Shown here: positions 7,928 to 14,893 of the stretch, piece after piece | Layout of the letters: each line of letters starts with the position of its first letter | Position numbering within the stretch: the first letter of the stretch is position 1 | Source of the DNA: Chlorobium sp. | GTDB taxonomy: Bacteria; Bacteroidota; Chlorobiia; Chlorobiales; Chlorobiaceae | DNA length: 32,799 nt | NCBI RefSeq assembly: GCF_021740465.1 | Contig: NZ_JAIOZR010000024.1 | Coordinates: 1 to 32,799 of the forward strand | Direction of reading: 5' to 3' | Position numbers and translations under genes: made by a program | Notes under the pieces: generated by a model | Database searches by the model: none | The model's input: only the letters and a program-made list of their open reading frames with translations | Told to the model about the DNA's origin: nothing

Positions 7928-8090
7928 AAAATAAATATCGTCCCCTAATTTCACTCCCCCCGCTTTCAGTCCTGTCTTTTTGGTACCATCCGACTTTAGT
8001 AAGTCGATCGTGTCATTCATTAAGTTTGCGAACGGCATTGTCTATTTTTTCAATGGTTAAGGGAATAATGCCTTTGGAGAAACCTAACAA
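7928..8090 (-). pseudogene. Remnants of two overlapping small genes
   Basis: On the minus strand a 25-codon tail reading LLGFSKGIIPLTIEKIDNAV... ends in TGA at 8013-8015. It overlaps an ATG at 8018-8020 that starts MNDTIDLLKSDGTKKTGLKA. That second start matches the N-terminus of a family of short hypothetical proteins that normally continue with xVQxxKIFI... and reach 80 residues or more. Here the resemblance ends near codon 31, and the frame then runs into unrelated sequence and repeats. The tail upstream is preceded by in-frame stops. I infer a decayed two-gene unit. The family has no function known to me. Confidence 0.5.
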
Positions 8091-8299
8091 TAATTAGATT
8101 GATCCGTCTAAACCGCGGATATGTGAATTACAACCCATATAATGCACTAATTCCGAAGAGTGCAAAAGCCTCTTAATTATCTCAATATTAAACACTTATC
8201 AGAATTGCTTGTTTTTATATCCGCGTCTTATACGAATCGGTATAACGACAACGCTTACAACATGACTCGTCGTATATCGTCAAAAAACTCATCACACAC

Positions 8300-9829
8300 T
8301 CACTCAACCCCATACACTTCATCAATCTTCCCCGATCCGTCGAAATGGTAGCGGACTCGGCTGCTTTTCGATATGGTCCTCTCCCTGCGCCGGTCGTAAT
8401 ATTCGTACTCGGTATACAGATCGAAGGTGCGGTCGGTGATTTTGCGGATATCCGTGATGATGTTGCGCGACTGGCTGGTTTTGCCCCATACGTACCGGTA
8501 CCGGTTCAGCAGGTCGTTATGGGTGGGGTTCGAAAGGTCCCAGTAGCGGATGAGATTATCCGAAAAGTAGCTGTACATCCGCTCGAAATTCCTGCTGTCC
8601 TCGGCGGCCACGAATCCGCGGATGGCACTCCGGTACACCTCGTCCCGGTTGGCCTGCAGGGCCGGAGAAACCGGGGCCGTGGCTGGCGCAGGTGAAGGGG
8701 CAGGAGCCGGGGCCGCTGCAGGTGGACTGTCCGATGCAACCCGCTCGGCATAAGCTCCCGCGTCCGCACCTGAAGCCGTGGTGCCGAGCAGCTCCACGAG
8801 CCGATCTTTCGGTATGCCGAAGCTGAAACTCTGCGTATCGGAGATCTTGGCGAAGTTCACCGCCACGAGCCTCCCCCACTTGTCGATGATGGGGCTGCCG
8901 CTCGATCCCGGCAGGGTGGGTATGGAGTACAGCATGCGGTTGTCGTCGGGCTCCTGGGTGATCTTGCCCGCCGTGAACTGCGACTTTATGCCCTCCTTCG
9001 TTACCGCAAGCTCGAGTCCGTAATTGTAGCCGATCATGAAAACGTCGTCGTTGATGGCAGGCGGCGTTTCCTGCTTTCCGCCCTCGTCCTCCATCGGAAT
9101 GAACGACGTTATATGCCCGGGAGTGCGCTTGTCCTTGAGCTGGATAAGGGCCAGATCCACAACCTCGTCGCCCGACTGCTTTACCACCACGCAGCTTTTG
9201 AAGTCCTGAAGCGAAGTGACGTAGGTGTTGTCGTATGCGACGCCGATATCCACCACGTGCACCTGTATCGTCGTATTGTCGGGGTTGTAGGAGATTCTGC
9301 CGAGCAAACCTTTCATCTCGGTGATCTGCGATTCGAGATTCGCATAGGCCTGCTTCAGTTCGCTGATCGAGTTCTCATCGAGACTGTCGAAGTTGGTATC
9401 GAAGTAGTTTCGCAATTTGTTCTGTTCGGCGGTCTTCTCCTCGATCTTTTCGCCCAGCATCCGCTTGATCTCGACGATTATCCGTGCTATGTAGCCGGCG
9501 GCTTCCTTCCCCTGGTTCAGCGGGTTCACCACATGGCGGTTCGTGGCGATCCTGCCGTCCCGACCCACAAAGAACCCGGAGCCGAATGCGATGCTCGCAT
9601 GCTCGACGGCTTCGCCCTCGGTATCGTAAATCTCGGGCGGCGCTCCCTTTTCGTTCAGCGTAAAGAAAAGGCGCATGCCGTTGTCGAAGGTAAGGGAGTA
9701 GTAGTACTGGTTCTTGACCAGCACCACGCTGCTGCGGTATTTCTCGTACAGCGCCTGAGGATCTTCCGGTTTTTTCGAGCAGGAGGAGAGTACCAGCGAA
9801 ACCAGAAGCATGAAAACGATCTGCCACAT
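8300..9829 (-). CDS. Trypsin-like serine protease lipoprotein with coiled-coil insert and C-terminal domain
   Basis: This 509-residue protein has a lipoprotein signal (MWQIVFMLLVSLVLSSC, Cys17) and a chymotrypsin-fold protease domain (about 27-345). The triad is His99 in GRIATNRHVV, Asp225 in VVDLALIQL and Ser310 in PGSSGSP. Between His and Asp lies an insert (about 108-180) rich in Glu, Lys, Gln and Leu that looks like a helical coiled coil. A Pro/Ala linker (about 363-390) leads to a C-terminal domain of about 120 residues (SAIRGFVAAEDSRNFERMYSYF...) with an NTF2-like flavour. There is no PDZ domain, unlike DegP/HtrA. The frame is open to 9868, but the ATG at 9829 gives a clean lipoprotein signal; neither start has a good ribosome site. 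It is probably an envelope protease; the substrate is unknown. Confidence 0.85.
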   Translation of the reverse strand: MWQIVFMLLVSLVLSSCSKKPEDPQALYEKYRSSVVLVKNQYYYSLTFDNGMRLFFTLNEKGAPPEIYDTEGEAVEHASIAFGSGFFVGRDGRIATNRHVVNPLNQGKEAAGYIARIIVEIKRMLGEKIEEKTAEQNKLRNYFDTNFDSLDENSISELKQAYANLESQITEMKGLLGRISYNPDNTTIQVHVVDIGVAYDNTYVTSLQDFKSCVVVKQSGDEVVDLALIQLKDKRTPGHITSFIPMEDEGGKQETPPAINDDVFMIGYNYGLELAVTKEGIKSQFTAGKITQEPDDNRMLYSIPTLPGSSGSPIIDKWGRLVAVNFAKISDTQSFSFGIPKDRLVELLGTTASGADAGAYAERVASDSPPAAAPAPAPSPAPATAPVSPALQANRDEVYRSAIRGFVAAEDSRNFERMYSYFSDNLIRYWDLSNPTHNDLLNRYRYVWGKTSQSRNIITDIRKITDRTFDLYTEYEYYDRRRERTISKSSRVRYHFDGSGKIDEVYGVE

Positions 9830-10098
9830 GGGTACTGCGTTGTAGTTGATACCACGAAAATAAAGCATGAACAGCCTGTTGCATCGGGCGGAAAACGTCG
9901 ATCATCGGGGCACATCAGTCACTCGGGAGCAGTCGTATCGTAGCGTACACATGTCGTAATGCCTTCGCTGCGCCGTTGTGCGGCTGGAACAGCATTACGG
10001 TAAAGGTACGGAAATTTCCGGCACAAAGTAAAGCAGGGCAAGCGCCTGGGCACGATACCCGACGCTTTCTGCTTCTCGCATGCCCATGCCAAAATTTT

Positions 10099-10127
10099 GC
10101 AATTTTCAAGTTCAACTTGAAAATTGC
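10099..10127. repeat. Perfect palindrome with 14-bp arms
   Basis: GCAATTTTCAAGTT, one central C, then AACTTGAAAATTGC. The one-base centre suits a dimeric DNA-binding protein better than a hairpin, although a shorter AT-rich hairpin is possible. No T-tract follows on either strand, so a Rho-independent terminator is unlikely. The nearest genes are the SDR 110 bases to the right and the protease 270 bases to the left. Confidence 0.8.
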
Positions 10128-10194
10128 ATAACCTTGATTCCCCGACATCCTGCTTCCACCCTGCAGGTTCTCGGCTCTGTCCCTGCCCTCCTCT

Positions 10195-10228
10195 GTTTAA
10201 AGCTCCAGAGGAGCGGCATACCGGTAGA
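10195..10228 (-). repeat. Single hairpin-repeat unit, minus orientation
   Basis: On the minus strand CTACCGGTATGCC is followed by the perfect hairpin GCTCC-TCT-GGAGC (10202-10214) and TTTAAACAG. It is nearly identical to the unit at 7779-7808, with an A/G change that here completes the outer stem pair. Confidence 0.7.
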
Positions 10229-10236
10229 GTAACACC

Positions 10237-11070
10237 TCATCCCCTTCCCTTCCCGATCACCGTCGCAACGACCTGCCTGCCGAATGCGGCGACGAGGTCG
10301 GGGGCGAAACGGTATGCCAGCGCCGTCAGGCGCGCACGGGCGGGGATGATGATCAGCTCCCGGTTGCGTTCCACTCCCCGCAGGGCTTCGCGGGCAACCT
10401 GCTGCGGGGTGCAGAGCCGACCGGCAGCAAGGGTCAGGTAGTTCCGCACATCTGGCCGCCACCTCTCCGATTCGGCTCCCGAAAGCGGACCTTCGTCAAG
10501 CAGCGGTGTATCGACGCCCGCAGGACAGATGGCGCTGATGCGCACACCATGCCGTTCGGCTTCGTAACGGAGGCTCGAACTGAACCCCACCACGGCGTGC
10601 TTGGTCATGGAGTACATGGAAAGCAGCGGAGCGGGAGCAAGCCCCGCAAGCGAAGCCATATTGACGATATGGCCGCGCCCCCGGCCGACCATCAGGGGAT
10701 AGGCTGCCAGCGTTCCGTTCACCATTCCCCGGATGTTGACATCGATGATCCTGTCGCACTGCGCCTCGTCGGAGTCGAGAACCTCGCCCGAAAACAGCAT
10801 GCCTGCGTTGTTGAAGAGAAAATCGACGGCGCCCGCATCGCGCGCGACACCTTCGACAAGCTTGCGGAACGCAACGGCGTCGCACACGTCAAGCGTCACG
10901 GGATGCACGCCGGAACCGAGCGATGCCGCAGCTTTCTGCGCCCTTACGCCGTCGATGTCTGCCATCCATACCCTCGAACCGCGTTCAATGAGTCCGGCAG
11001 CAAGTGCAAGCCCGATGCCGGAAGCCGCACCCGTCACGATGGCGCTTTTGCCTTTCCAGAAAGTATCCAT
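10237..11070 (-). CDS. Short-chain dehydrogenase/reductase (SDR)
   Basis: This is a 277-residue classical SDR. The cofactor loop is TGAASGIG (13-20), and Asp38 after strand two (VWMADID) suggests NAD rather than NADP. It also has NNAG at 87-90, the structural Asn112 in VNIRG, the catalytic Ser140 in NMASLAG, and Tyr153-x3-Lys157 in YSMTK. Substrate specificity cannot be inferred. The C-terminal tail after about 235 is basic and partly hydrophobic and may touch the membrane. The start is uncertain: the frame is open to 11205 with ATGs at 11106 and 11070 and no good ribosome site at any. I chose 11070 because SDRs normally begin five to ten residues before the first strand. It is divergent from purN. 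Confidence 0.87.
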   Translation of the reverse strand: MDTFWKGKSAIVTGAASGIGLALAAGLIERGSRVWMADIDGVRAQKAAASLGSGVHPVTLDVCDAVAFRKLVEGVARDAGAVDFLFNNAGMLFSGEVLDSDEAQCDRIIDVNIRGMVNGTLAAYPLMVGRGRGHIVNMASLAGLAPAPLLSMYSMTKHAVVGFSSSLRYEAERHGVRISAICPAGVDTPLLDEGPLSGAESERWRPDVRNYLTLAAGRLCTPQQVAREALRGVERNRELIIIPARARLTALAYRFAPDLVAAFGRQVVATVIGKGRG

Positions 11071-11260
11071 GTTGCTTTGCGGAGAATTATCGTTCCCTCT
11101 TTTCATGAGGTTAAATATACCGCTTCCGGCAGCTTGCCGGAAAACCCCTCCGAAATCATGCAATGGCAGAGCGACAAACCGTGCCGTTTGAAAAAAGCGC
11201 TCCACGTATGCATATTAAGGCAGAAAAACTATCAGCTACGCCGAAACACCGAACAACCGC

Positions 11261-11875
11261 ATGCCCAACCATAAAACCCGCCTTGCCGTGTTCTGCTCCG
11301 GAACCGGCAGCAACTTCAAATCCCTGCACGAGGCCATAGCCAAAAGGCCGCTCGATGCCGAAATCGTGCTCTGTATCTCCAACCGCTCGCAGTGCGGCGC
11401 GATGGAGTTCGCGCGCGAGAACGGGATTGCAGCCCGCCACATCTCGGAAAAGCAGTTCGCGACGTACGCAGAGTTCGTCGAGGCCATGCTCGCCGCGCTC
11501 GGCGAGTACGGCGTGGAGGCCATCGCGCTTGCAGGGTACATGCGCAAGGTGCCACAGGCCGTGGTGGCGGCATATCCCGAGCGGATGCTCAACATCCACC
11601 CCGCCCTGCTTCCGAAATTCGGCGGCGAGGGCATGTACGGCATCCACGTCCACACCGCCGTGCTCGCCTCGGGTGAGGCCGAAAGCGGGGCCACGGTGCA
11701 CATCGTCAGCGAGGAGTACGACAAGGGGCGCATCGTGCTGCAGGAACGTGTACCGGTGCTTCCGGGCGACACGCCCGAGACCCTTGCCGGGCGTGTGCTC
11801 GAATGCGAACACCGCCTCTACCCCGCCGCGCTCGAAAAGCTGCTCGGCGAAATGAAAACCGCAGAAATTCGATGA
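11261..11875 (+). CDS. purN: Phosphoribosylglycinamide formyltransferase (GART)
   Basis: PurN moves a formyl group from 10-formyltetrahydrofolate to GAR, the third step of de novo purine synthesis, in the cytoplasm. Visible landmarks are the phosphate-binding loop SGTGSNF (13-19), the folate-site AGYMRKVP, and the catalytic trio Asn111 and His113 in NIHPALLP with Asp154 in YDKGRI. The 204-residue length is normal. Its stop overlaps the start of queE by four bases (ATGA), so the two are translated from one message. The upstream SDR is divergent. purF lies 5 kb away on the same strand and is not in the operon. Confidence 0.95.
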   Translation: MPNHKTRLAVFCSGTGSNFKSLHEAIAKRPLDAEIVLCISNRSQCGAMEFARENGIAARHISEKQFATYAEFVEAMLAALGEYGVEAIALAGYMRKVPQAVVAAYPERMLNIHPALLPKFGGEGMYGIHVHTAVLASGEAESGATVHIVSEEYDKGRIVLQERVPVLPGDTPETLAGRVLECEHRLYPAALEKLLGEMKTAEIR

Positions 11876-12537
11876 AGCTTTCCGTCTCGGAAATCTTTCA
11901 CTCCATCCAGGGGGAATCCTCATTTGCCGGCTGGCCCTGCGCCTTCGTACGGCTTGCCGGGTGCGGCCACGGCTGCCTGCATTGCGACACCGCCTACGCC
12001 GAAGCGCCCGGCACGGAAATGACGATAGAGGGGATCATCGGGAGGGTTGACGCAATCGGCGCTCCGCTCGTGGAGATCACCGGCGGAGAACCGCTCCTGC
12101 AGGAGGATGTTTACACGCTCATGGAAAAGCTCTGCAACCGCCGCAGGGAGATTGTGCTGCTTGAAACCGGAGGGTTCCTTTCCGTGGCAGGGGTCGATCC
12201 GCGCGTGCATAAAATTATCGATATCAAGCCGCCGTCGTCCGGAGTATCCGAAAAAAACCATCAGGAAAACATCGACCTTGCCTTGCAAAGCGGCAAGGAT
12301 GAGTCAGGCTCGTTCGAATTCAAGATTGTGGTTGCCGACCGCCCCGACTACCTCTGGGCGCGGGAGCTGCTTACCCGGACCGGCCTCGCCGACGCCTGCA
12401 CGGTGATGATGGGCACGGTGTTCGGCCGACTCGAACCCCGCAGCCTTGCGGAGTGGATTCTCGAAGACCGGCTCCGGGTGCGCATGCAGCTGCAGATGCA
12501 CAAGTATATATGGCCGCCGGATATGAGGGGAAAATGA
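11872..12537 (+). CDS. queE: 7-carboxy-7-deazaguanine synthase (radical SAM)
   Basis: QueE converts 6-carboxytetrahydropterin to 7-carboxy-7-deazaguanine, the ring contraction step toward preQ0 and queuosine. This 221-residue protein has the substrate motif EIFHSIQGES (7-16), the radical-SAM cluster motif CxxxCxxC at Cys31, Cys35 and Cys38, ITGGEPLLQ for SAM binding, and the family-typical end MHKYIWPP. The start is the ATG overlapping the purN stop; an upstream frame to 11803 only reads purN out of frame. The stop codon lies inside the left arm of a 15-bp inverted repeat (12528-12573), so a strong hairpin forms across the gene's end. No other queuosine gene is in the window. Confidence 0.95.
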   Translation: MKLSVSEIFHSIQGESSFAGWPCAFVRLAGCGHGCLHCDTAYAEAPGTEMTIEGIIGRVDAIGAPLVEITGGEPLLQEDVYTLMEKLCNRRREIVLLETGGFLSVAGVDPRVHKIIDIKPPSSGVSEKNHQENIDLALQSGKDESGSFEFKIVVADRPDYLWARELLTRTGLADACTVMMGTVFGRLEPRSLAEWILEDRLRVRMQLQMHKYIWPPDMRGK

Positions 12538-12573
12538 GGGGGGCCCTATGAATCGGTACCCCCTCATTTTCCC
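12528..12573. repeat. 15-bp inverted repeat overlapping the queE stop
   Basis: The left arm GGGAAAATGAGGGGG (12528-12542) pairs perfectly with CCCCCTCATTTTCCC (12559-12573) over a 16-base spacer. The TGA of queE is in the left arm. The right arm runs directly into the next hairpin of the repeat array. It could act as a transcription stop or 3' barrier, although no T-tract follows. Confidence 0.75.
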
Positions 12574-12836
12574 GGGGTTGCACCCCGGGCTACCGATATG
12601 CCGCTCCTACGGAGCTGAAAAATGAAACGGATTTTTTGCTCTACCGAGATGTCGCCCCTACAGGGCTGGAGGAAAACCCGGTTTCGGGGGGGAGGGCGCA
12701 AGTCTACCGATATACCGCCCCTACGGGGCAGAAGAATGGAACGGGATTCTTTGTTCTACCGAGATGTCGCCCCTGCGGGGCTGGGAAAAAGGAGTGGATT
12801 CCTTGTTCTACCGATATGAGGCCGCTGTGAGGCCGG
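12571..12836 (+). repeat. Tandem array of five hairpin-repeat units (about 52 bases each)
   Basis: Units begin CTACCGA(T/G)AT at 12590, 12641, 12704, 12756 and 12809. Their hairpins are GCTCC-TAC-GGAGC (12603-12615), GCCC-CTACA-GGGC (12654-12666), GCCCC-TAC-GGGGC (12717-12729), GCCCC-TGC-GGGGC (12769-12781) and GGCC-GCTGTGA-GGCC (12820-12834). A leading hairpin CCCGGGGT-TGC-ACCCCGGG (12571-12589) precedes the first unit. Most hairpins are followed by a diverged GAAxAATGGAACGGGATTCTTTGTT-like spacer. The stems vary while base pairing is kept. Frames read through it have a repetitive YRDVAPxGL composition and are not real genes. Confidence 0.85.
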
Positions 12837-12927
12837 GAAAGAAGAAGGGAATGTAAATCCCGGCGGATTTCATACTTTGTTGTGTTATCGTAGCGAAAAG
12901 TATTGCCATACATCATTTCACACCCTG

Positions 12928-13920
12928 AATTTGAAGTCACTCTCTGTCATCGTTCCGTTCTTCAATGAAAAGGAGTCCCTTCCGGAACTGCTCTACCAGC
13001 TCTCCTCCGCGCTTCAGGATGAAGAGCTTCACCGACTGTTCGACGGAGCGTTCAGCCATGAGATCATTCTCGTCGACGACGGCTCCACCGACGGATCGGC
13101 GGAGCTGGTGCGCTCCATGATTGCCGACAGGCCGGAGGTTGCCCTGATCTCCTTCCAGCGGAACTTCGGCAAGACCGCGGCACTTTCGGCAGGGTTCCGT
13201 GCAGCGGAAGGCGGCGTGGTGGTGACGCTCGACGCCGACCTGCAGGACGATCCGGCCTCTATACGCCCTCTCGTGGCGAAACTCTTTGAAGGATACGATC
13301 TGGTGAGCGGATGGAAAAAACAGCGCAGGGATCCGCTCGGAAAAACCGTGCCCTCCCTCTTTTTCAACATGGTTACGCGGCTCTTCACCGGCATCCGCAT
13401 CCACGATTTCAACTGCGGCCTCAAGGTCTACCGACGGGAGGTCACCGACCGCATCGAGCTGCACGGCGAAATGCACCGCTACATTCCCGTGCTGGCCGGA
13501 TGGAACGGCTTCAGAATTGCCGAACTGCCGATCAACCACCGCCCAAGAATTCACGGCTCCACGAAGTTCGGCACCGGGCGGTTCTTTGCCGGCCTGTTCG
13601 ATTTTCTGGCCGTACTCTTCATCACCCGATACTTCCGCCGTCCCATGCACTTTTTCGGCATGGCGGGTCTGGCGAGCTTTCTCTCGGGATTCTCCATCAG
13701 TCTTTACGTCACGCTCGACAAGGTGCTGAACCATAAACCGGCAAGCAACCGCCCGATCCTTTTTCTCGGAATCCTGCTCATCATTCTCGGCGCCCAGCTC
13801 TTCTCTACCGGCCTGCTCGGCGAGATGCTTTCGACCTCCGCTCCCGAAGGCAACGGCTTTACCATACGTGAAACCATGAACCTGACAGAGGAGCAGGAAA
13901 AGAAAATCGGTAGCCAGTAG
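12928..13920 (+). CDS. GT2 glycosyltransferase, polyprenyl-phosphate sugar transferase type
   Basis: This membrane glycosyltransferase of about 330 residues resembles bacterial dolichol-phosphate-mannose-synthase-like enzymes (GtrB, ArnC type), which load a sugar onto undecaprenyl phosphate at the cytoplasmic face. GT2 landmarks are SVIVPFFNE, ILVDDGSTDGS, the metal-binding TLDADLQDDP and the acceptor-side WKKQRRDPLGKT followed by DFNCGLKVYRR. Two C-terminal transmembrane helices are seen, FFGMAGLASFLSGFSISLYV and ILFLGILLIILGAQLFSTGLLG. There is no ATG near the front. I place the start at TTG 12928, just before the first strand; TTG 12877 is the other choice, and neither has a good ribosome site. 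The stop codon is the first base triplet of the heptamer array that follows. Confidence 0.87.
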   Translation, partial: NLKSLSVIVPFFNEKESLPELLYQLSSALQDEELHRLFDGAFSHEIILVDDGSTDGSAELVRSMIADRPEVALISFQRNFGKTAALSAGFRAAEGGVVVTLDADLQDDPASIRPLVAKLFEGYDLVSGWKKQRRDPLGKTVPSLFFNMVTRLFTGIRIHDFNCGLKVYRREVTDRIELHGEMHRYIPVLAGWNGFRIAELPINHRPRIHGSTKFGTGRFFAGLFDFLAVLFITRYFRRPMHFFGMAGLASFLSGFSISLYVTLDKVLNHKPASNRPILFLGILLIILGAQLFSTGLLGEMLSTSAPEGNGFTIRETMNLTEEQEKKIGSQ

Positions 13921-13973
13921 CCGGTAGCCGGTAGCCGGTAGCCGGTAGCCGGTAGCCGGTAGCCGGTAGCCGG
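13911..13973 (+). repeat. Heptanucleotide tandem array (TAGCCGG)x8 plus one variant
   Basis: One TAGCCAG (13911-13917) is followed by eight exact TAGCCGG units (13918-13973). The first TAG of the perfect array is the stop codon of the glycosyltransferase, so copy-number change would not alter that protein. It would change the spacing to nfo in steps of seven bases. Confidence 0.95.
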
Positions 13974-14035
13974 AAGAAATGCTTTCTTCACGATTATCTA
14001 CCACCCACATTATTCAGCACGTAACAAATTTTTCC

Positions 14036-14878
14036 ATGAAACGAGTCGGAGCCCACGTCAGCATTGCGGGCGGCATCGAGAATGCGCCTTTGCAGGCCAC
14101 AAGAATAGGGGCGAAGGCGTTCGCTCTCTTCACGAAAAACCAGCGGCAGTGGCGGGTTCCGGAACTGCCGGCCGCCTCCCTTGAGGCGTTCCGGAAAAAC
14201 TGCAGCGACGGTGGATTCCGTCCGGAACACATCCTGCCGCACGACAGCTATCTCATCAATCTCGGCAGCCCGGAACCCGAAAAGCTCGACCGGTCGCGCA
14301 ACGCATTTTTCGACGAGATGCAGCGGGCCGAACGGATGGGACTCCGGATGCTGAACTTCCACCCCGGAAGCCATCTCAACCAGATAGCGCCCGAAAGCTG
14401 CCTCCGCCTTATCGCCGAATCGATAAACATGGCTCTCGAACGCTCCTCCGGCGTTACAGCCGTGATCGAGAACACCGCCGGCCAGGGATCGAACCTCGGC
14501 AGCCGCTTCGAGGATCTCGCCATGCTGATAGACCTCGTGGATGACAAGTCGAGGGTGGGCGTCTGCCTCGACACCTGCCACCTCTTTGCCGGAGGGTACG
14601 ATATCAGGAATACAGAAGCGCTCGAATGCACCCTCGGAGAGTTCGACCGCATCGTGGGTTTGCGGTACCTGAAAGCCATGCACCTGAACGATGCGAAACA
14701 GCCGCTCGGCAGCCGGGTCGACCGGCATGCATGCATCGGAAAAGGCGAGATAGGCATGGGGGGGTTTGCCTGCATCATGCGGAATCCCCTCTTTGACGAG
14801 ATGCCGCTTATTCTGGAGACGCCCGATTCGGACGGATGGGAGGAGGAGATCAGGATGCTCTACCGGATTGCCGGATAG
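14036..14878 (+). CDS. nfo: Endonuclease IV (AP endonuclease)
   Basis: Nfo cuts DNA 5' to abasic sites and removes damaged 3' ends in base excision repair. The 280-residue protein keeps all nine zinc ligands at the same numbers as the E. coli enzyme: His69, His109, Glu145, Asp179, His182, His216, Asp229, His231 and Glu261. The signatures [27 protein letters not shown] and [16 protein letters not shown] are intact. The frame extends to 13979, but the ATG at 14036 aligns with the family start MKxVGAHVSxAGG. No clear ribosome site is seen. The gene follows the heptamer array and converges on ftsX with a gap of only 15 bases. Confidence 0.96.
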   Translation: MKRVGAHVSIAGGIENAPLQATRIGAKAFALFTKNQRQWRVPELPAASLEAFRKNCSDGGFRPEHILPHDSYLINLGSPEPEKLDRSRNAFFDEMQRAERMGLRMLNFHPGSHLNQIAPESCLRLIAESINMALERSSGVTAVIENTAGQGSNLGSRFEDLAMLIDLVDDKSRVGVCLDTCHLFAGGYDIRNTEALECTLGEFDRIVGLRYLKAMHLNDAKQPLGSRVDRHACIGKGEIGMGGFACIMRNPLFDEMPLILETPDSDGWEEEIRMLYRIAG

Positions 14879-14893
14879 CGCTCCTCTGTGCTG

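Larger units (their letters stand above)
7482..8299. other. About 800-base gap with repeats and degenerate gene remnants
   Basis: This stretch between two minus-strand genes holds no intact gene. From left to right it contains presumed upstream DNA of the TonB receptor, two hairpin-repeat units (7733-7827), a short protein-like minus-strand segment out of frame with its neighbour (about 7825-7925, reading SYGKSGNAIAAAAVGW), fragments of two overlapping minus-strand genes (7928-8090), and AT-rich sequence (8040-8290) clearly lower in GC than its surroundings. The picture is an eroded accessory locus. Confidence 0.6.
9830..10236. other. Gene-free gap of about 400 bases
   Basis: This gap between the SDR gene and the protease gene, both on the minus strand, holds a perfect palindrome (10099-10127) and one hairpin-repeat unit (10195-10228). 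I see no coding sequence and no clear promoter. Confidence 0.55.

Noticed and set aside
7766-8038. A 90-residue cysteine-rich minus-strand protein
   Set aside because: Only the first 30 or so residues look like a protein family; the rest is an out-of-frame read ending in repeat DNA, so it is treated as a remnant.
9113-9943. A 276-codon plus-strand open frame over the protease gene
   Set aside because: It is antisense to the conserved catalytic domain and has no recognisable motif.
12622-12830. Two overlapping small open frames with YRDVAPxGL composition
   Set aside because: They are translations of the repeat array in different frames, with no ribosome site or independent codon pattern.
12571-12836. 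CRISPR-like spacing of repeats
   Set aside because: Repeats diverge, the spacers are themselves similar to each other, and there is no cas gene or leader. It is a tandem array of hairpin units.
13911-13973. Phase variation of the glycosyltransferase by the heptamer array
   Set aside because: The stop codon is in the first perfect unit, so unit number cannot shift the reading frame of the protein.
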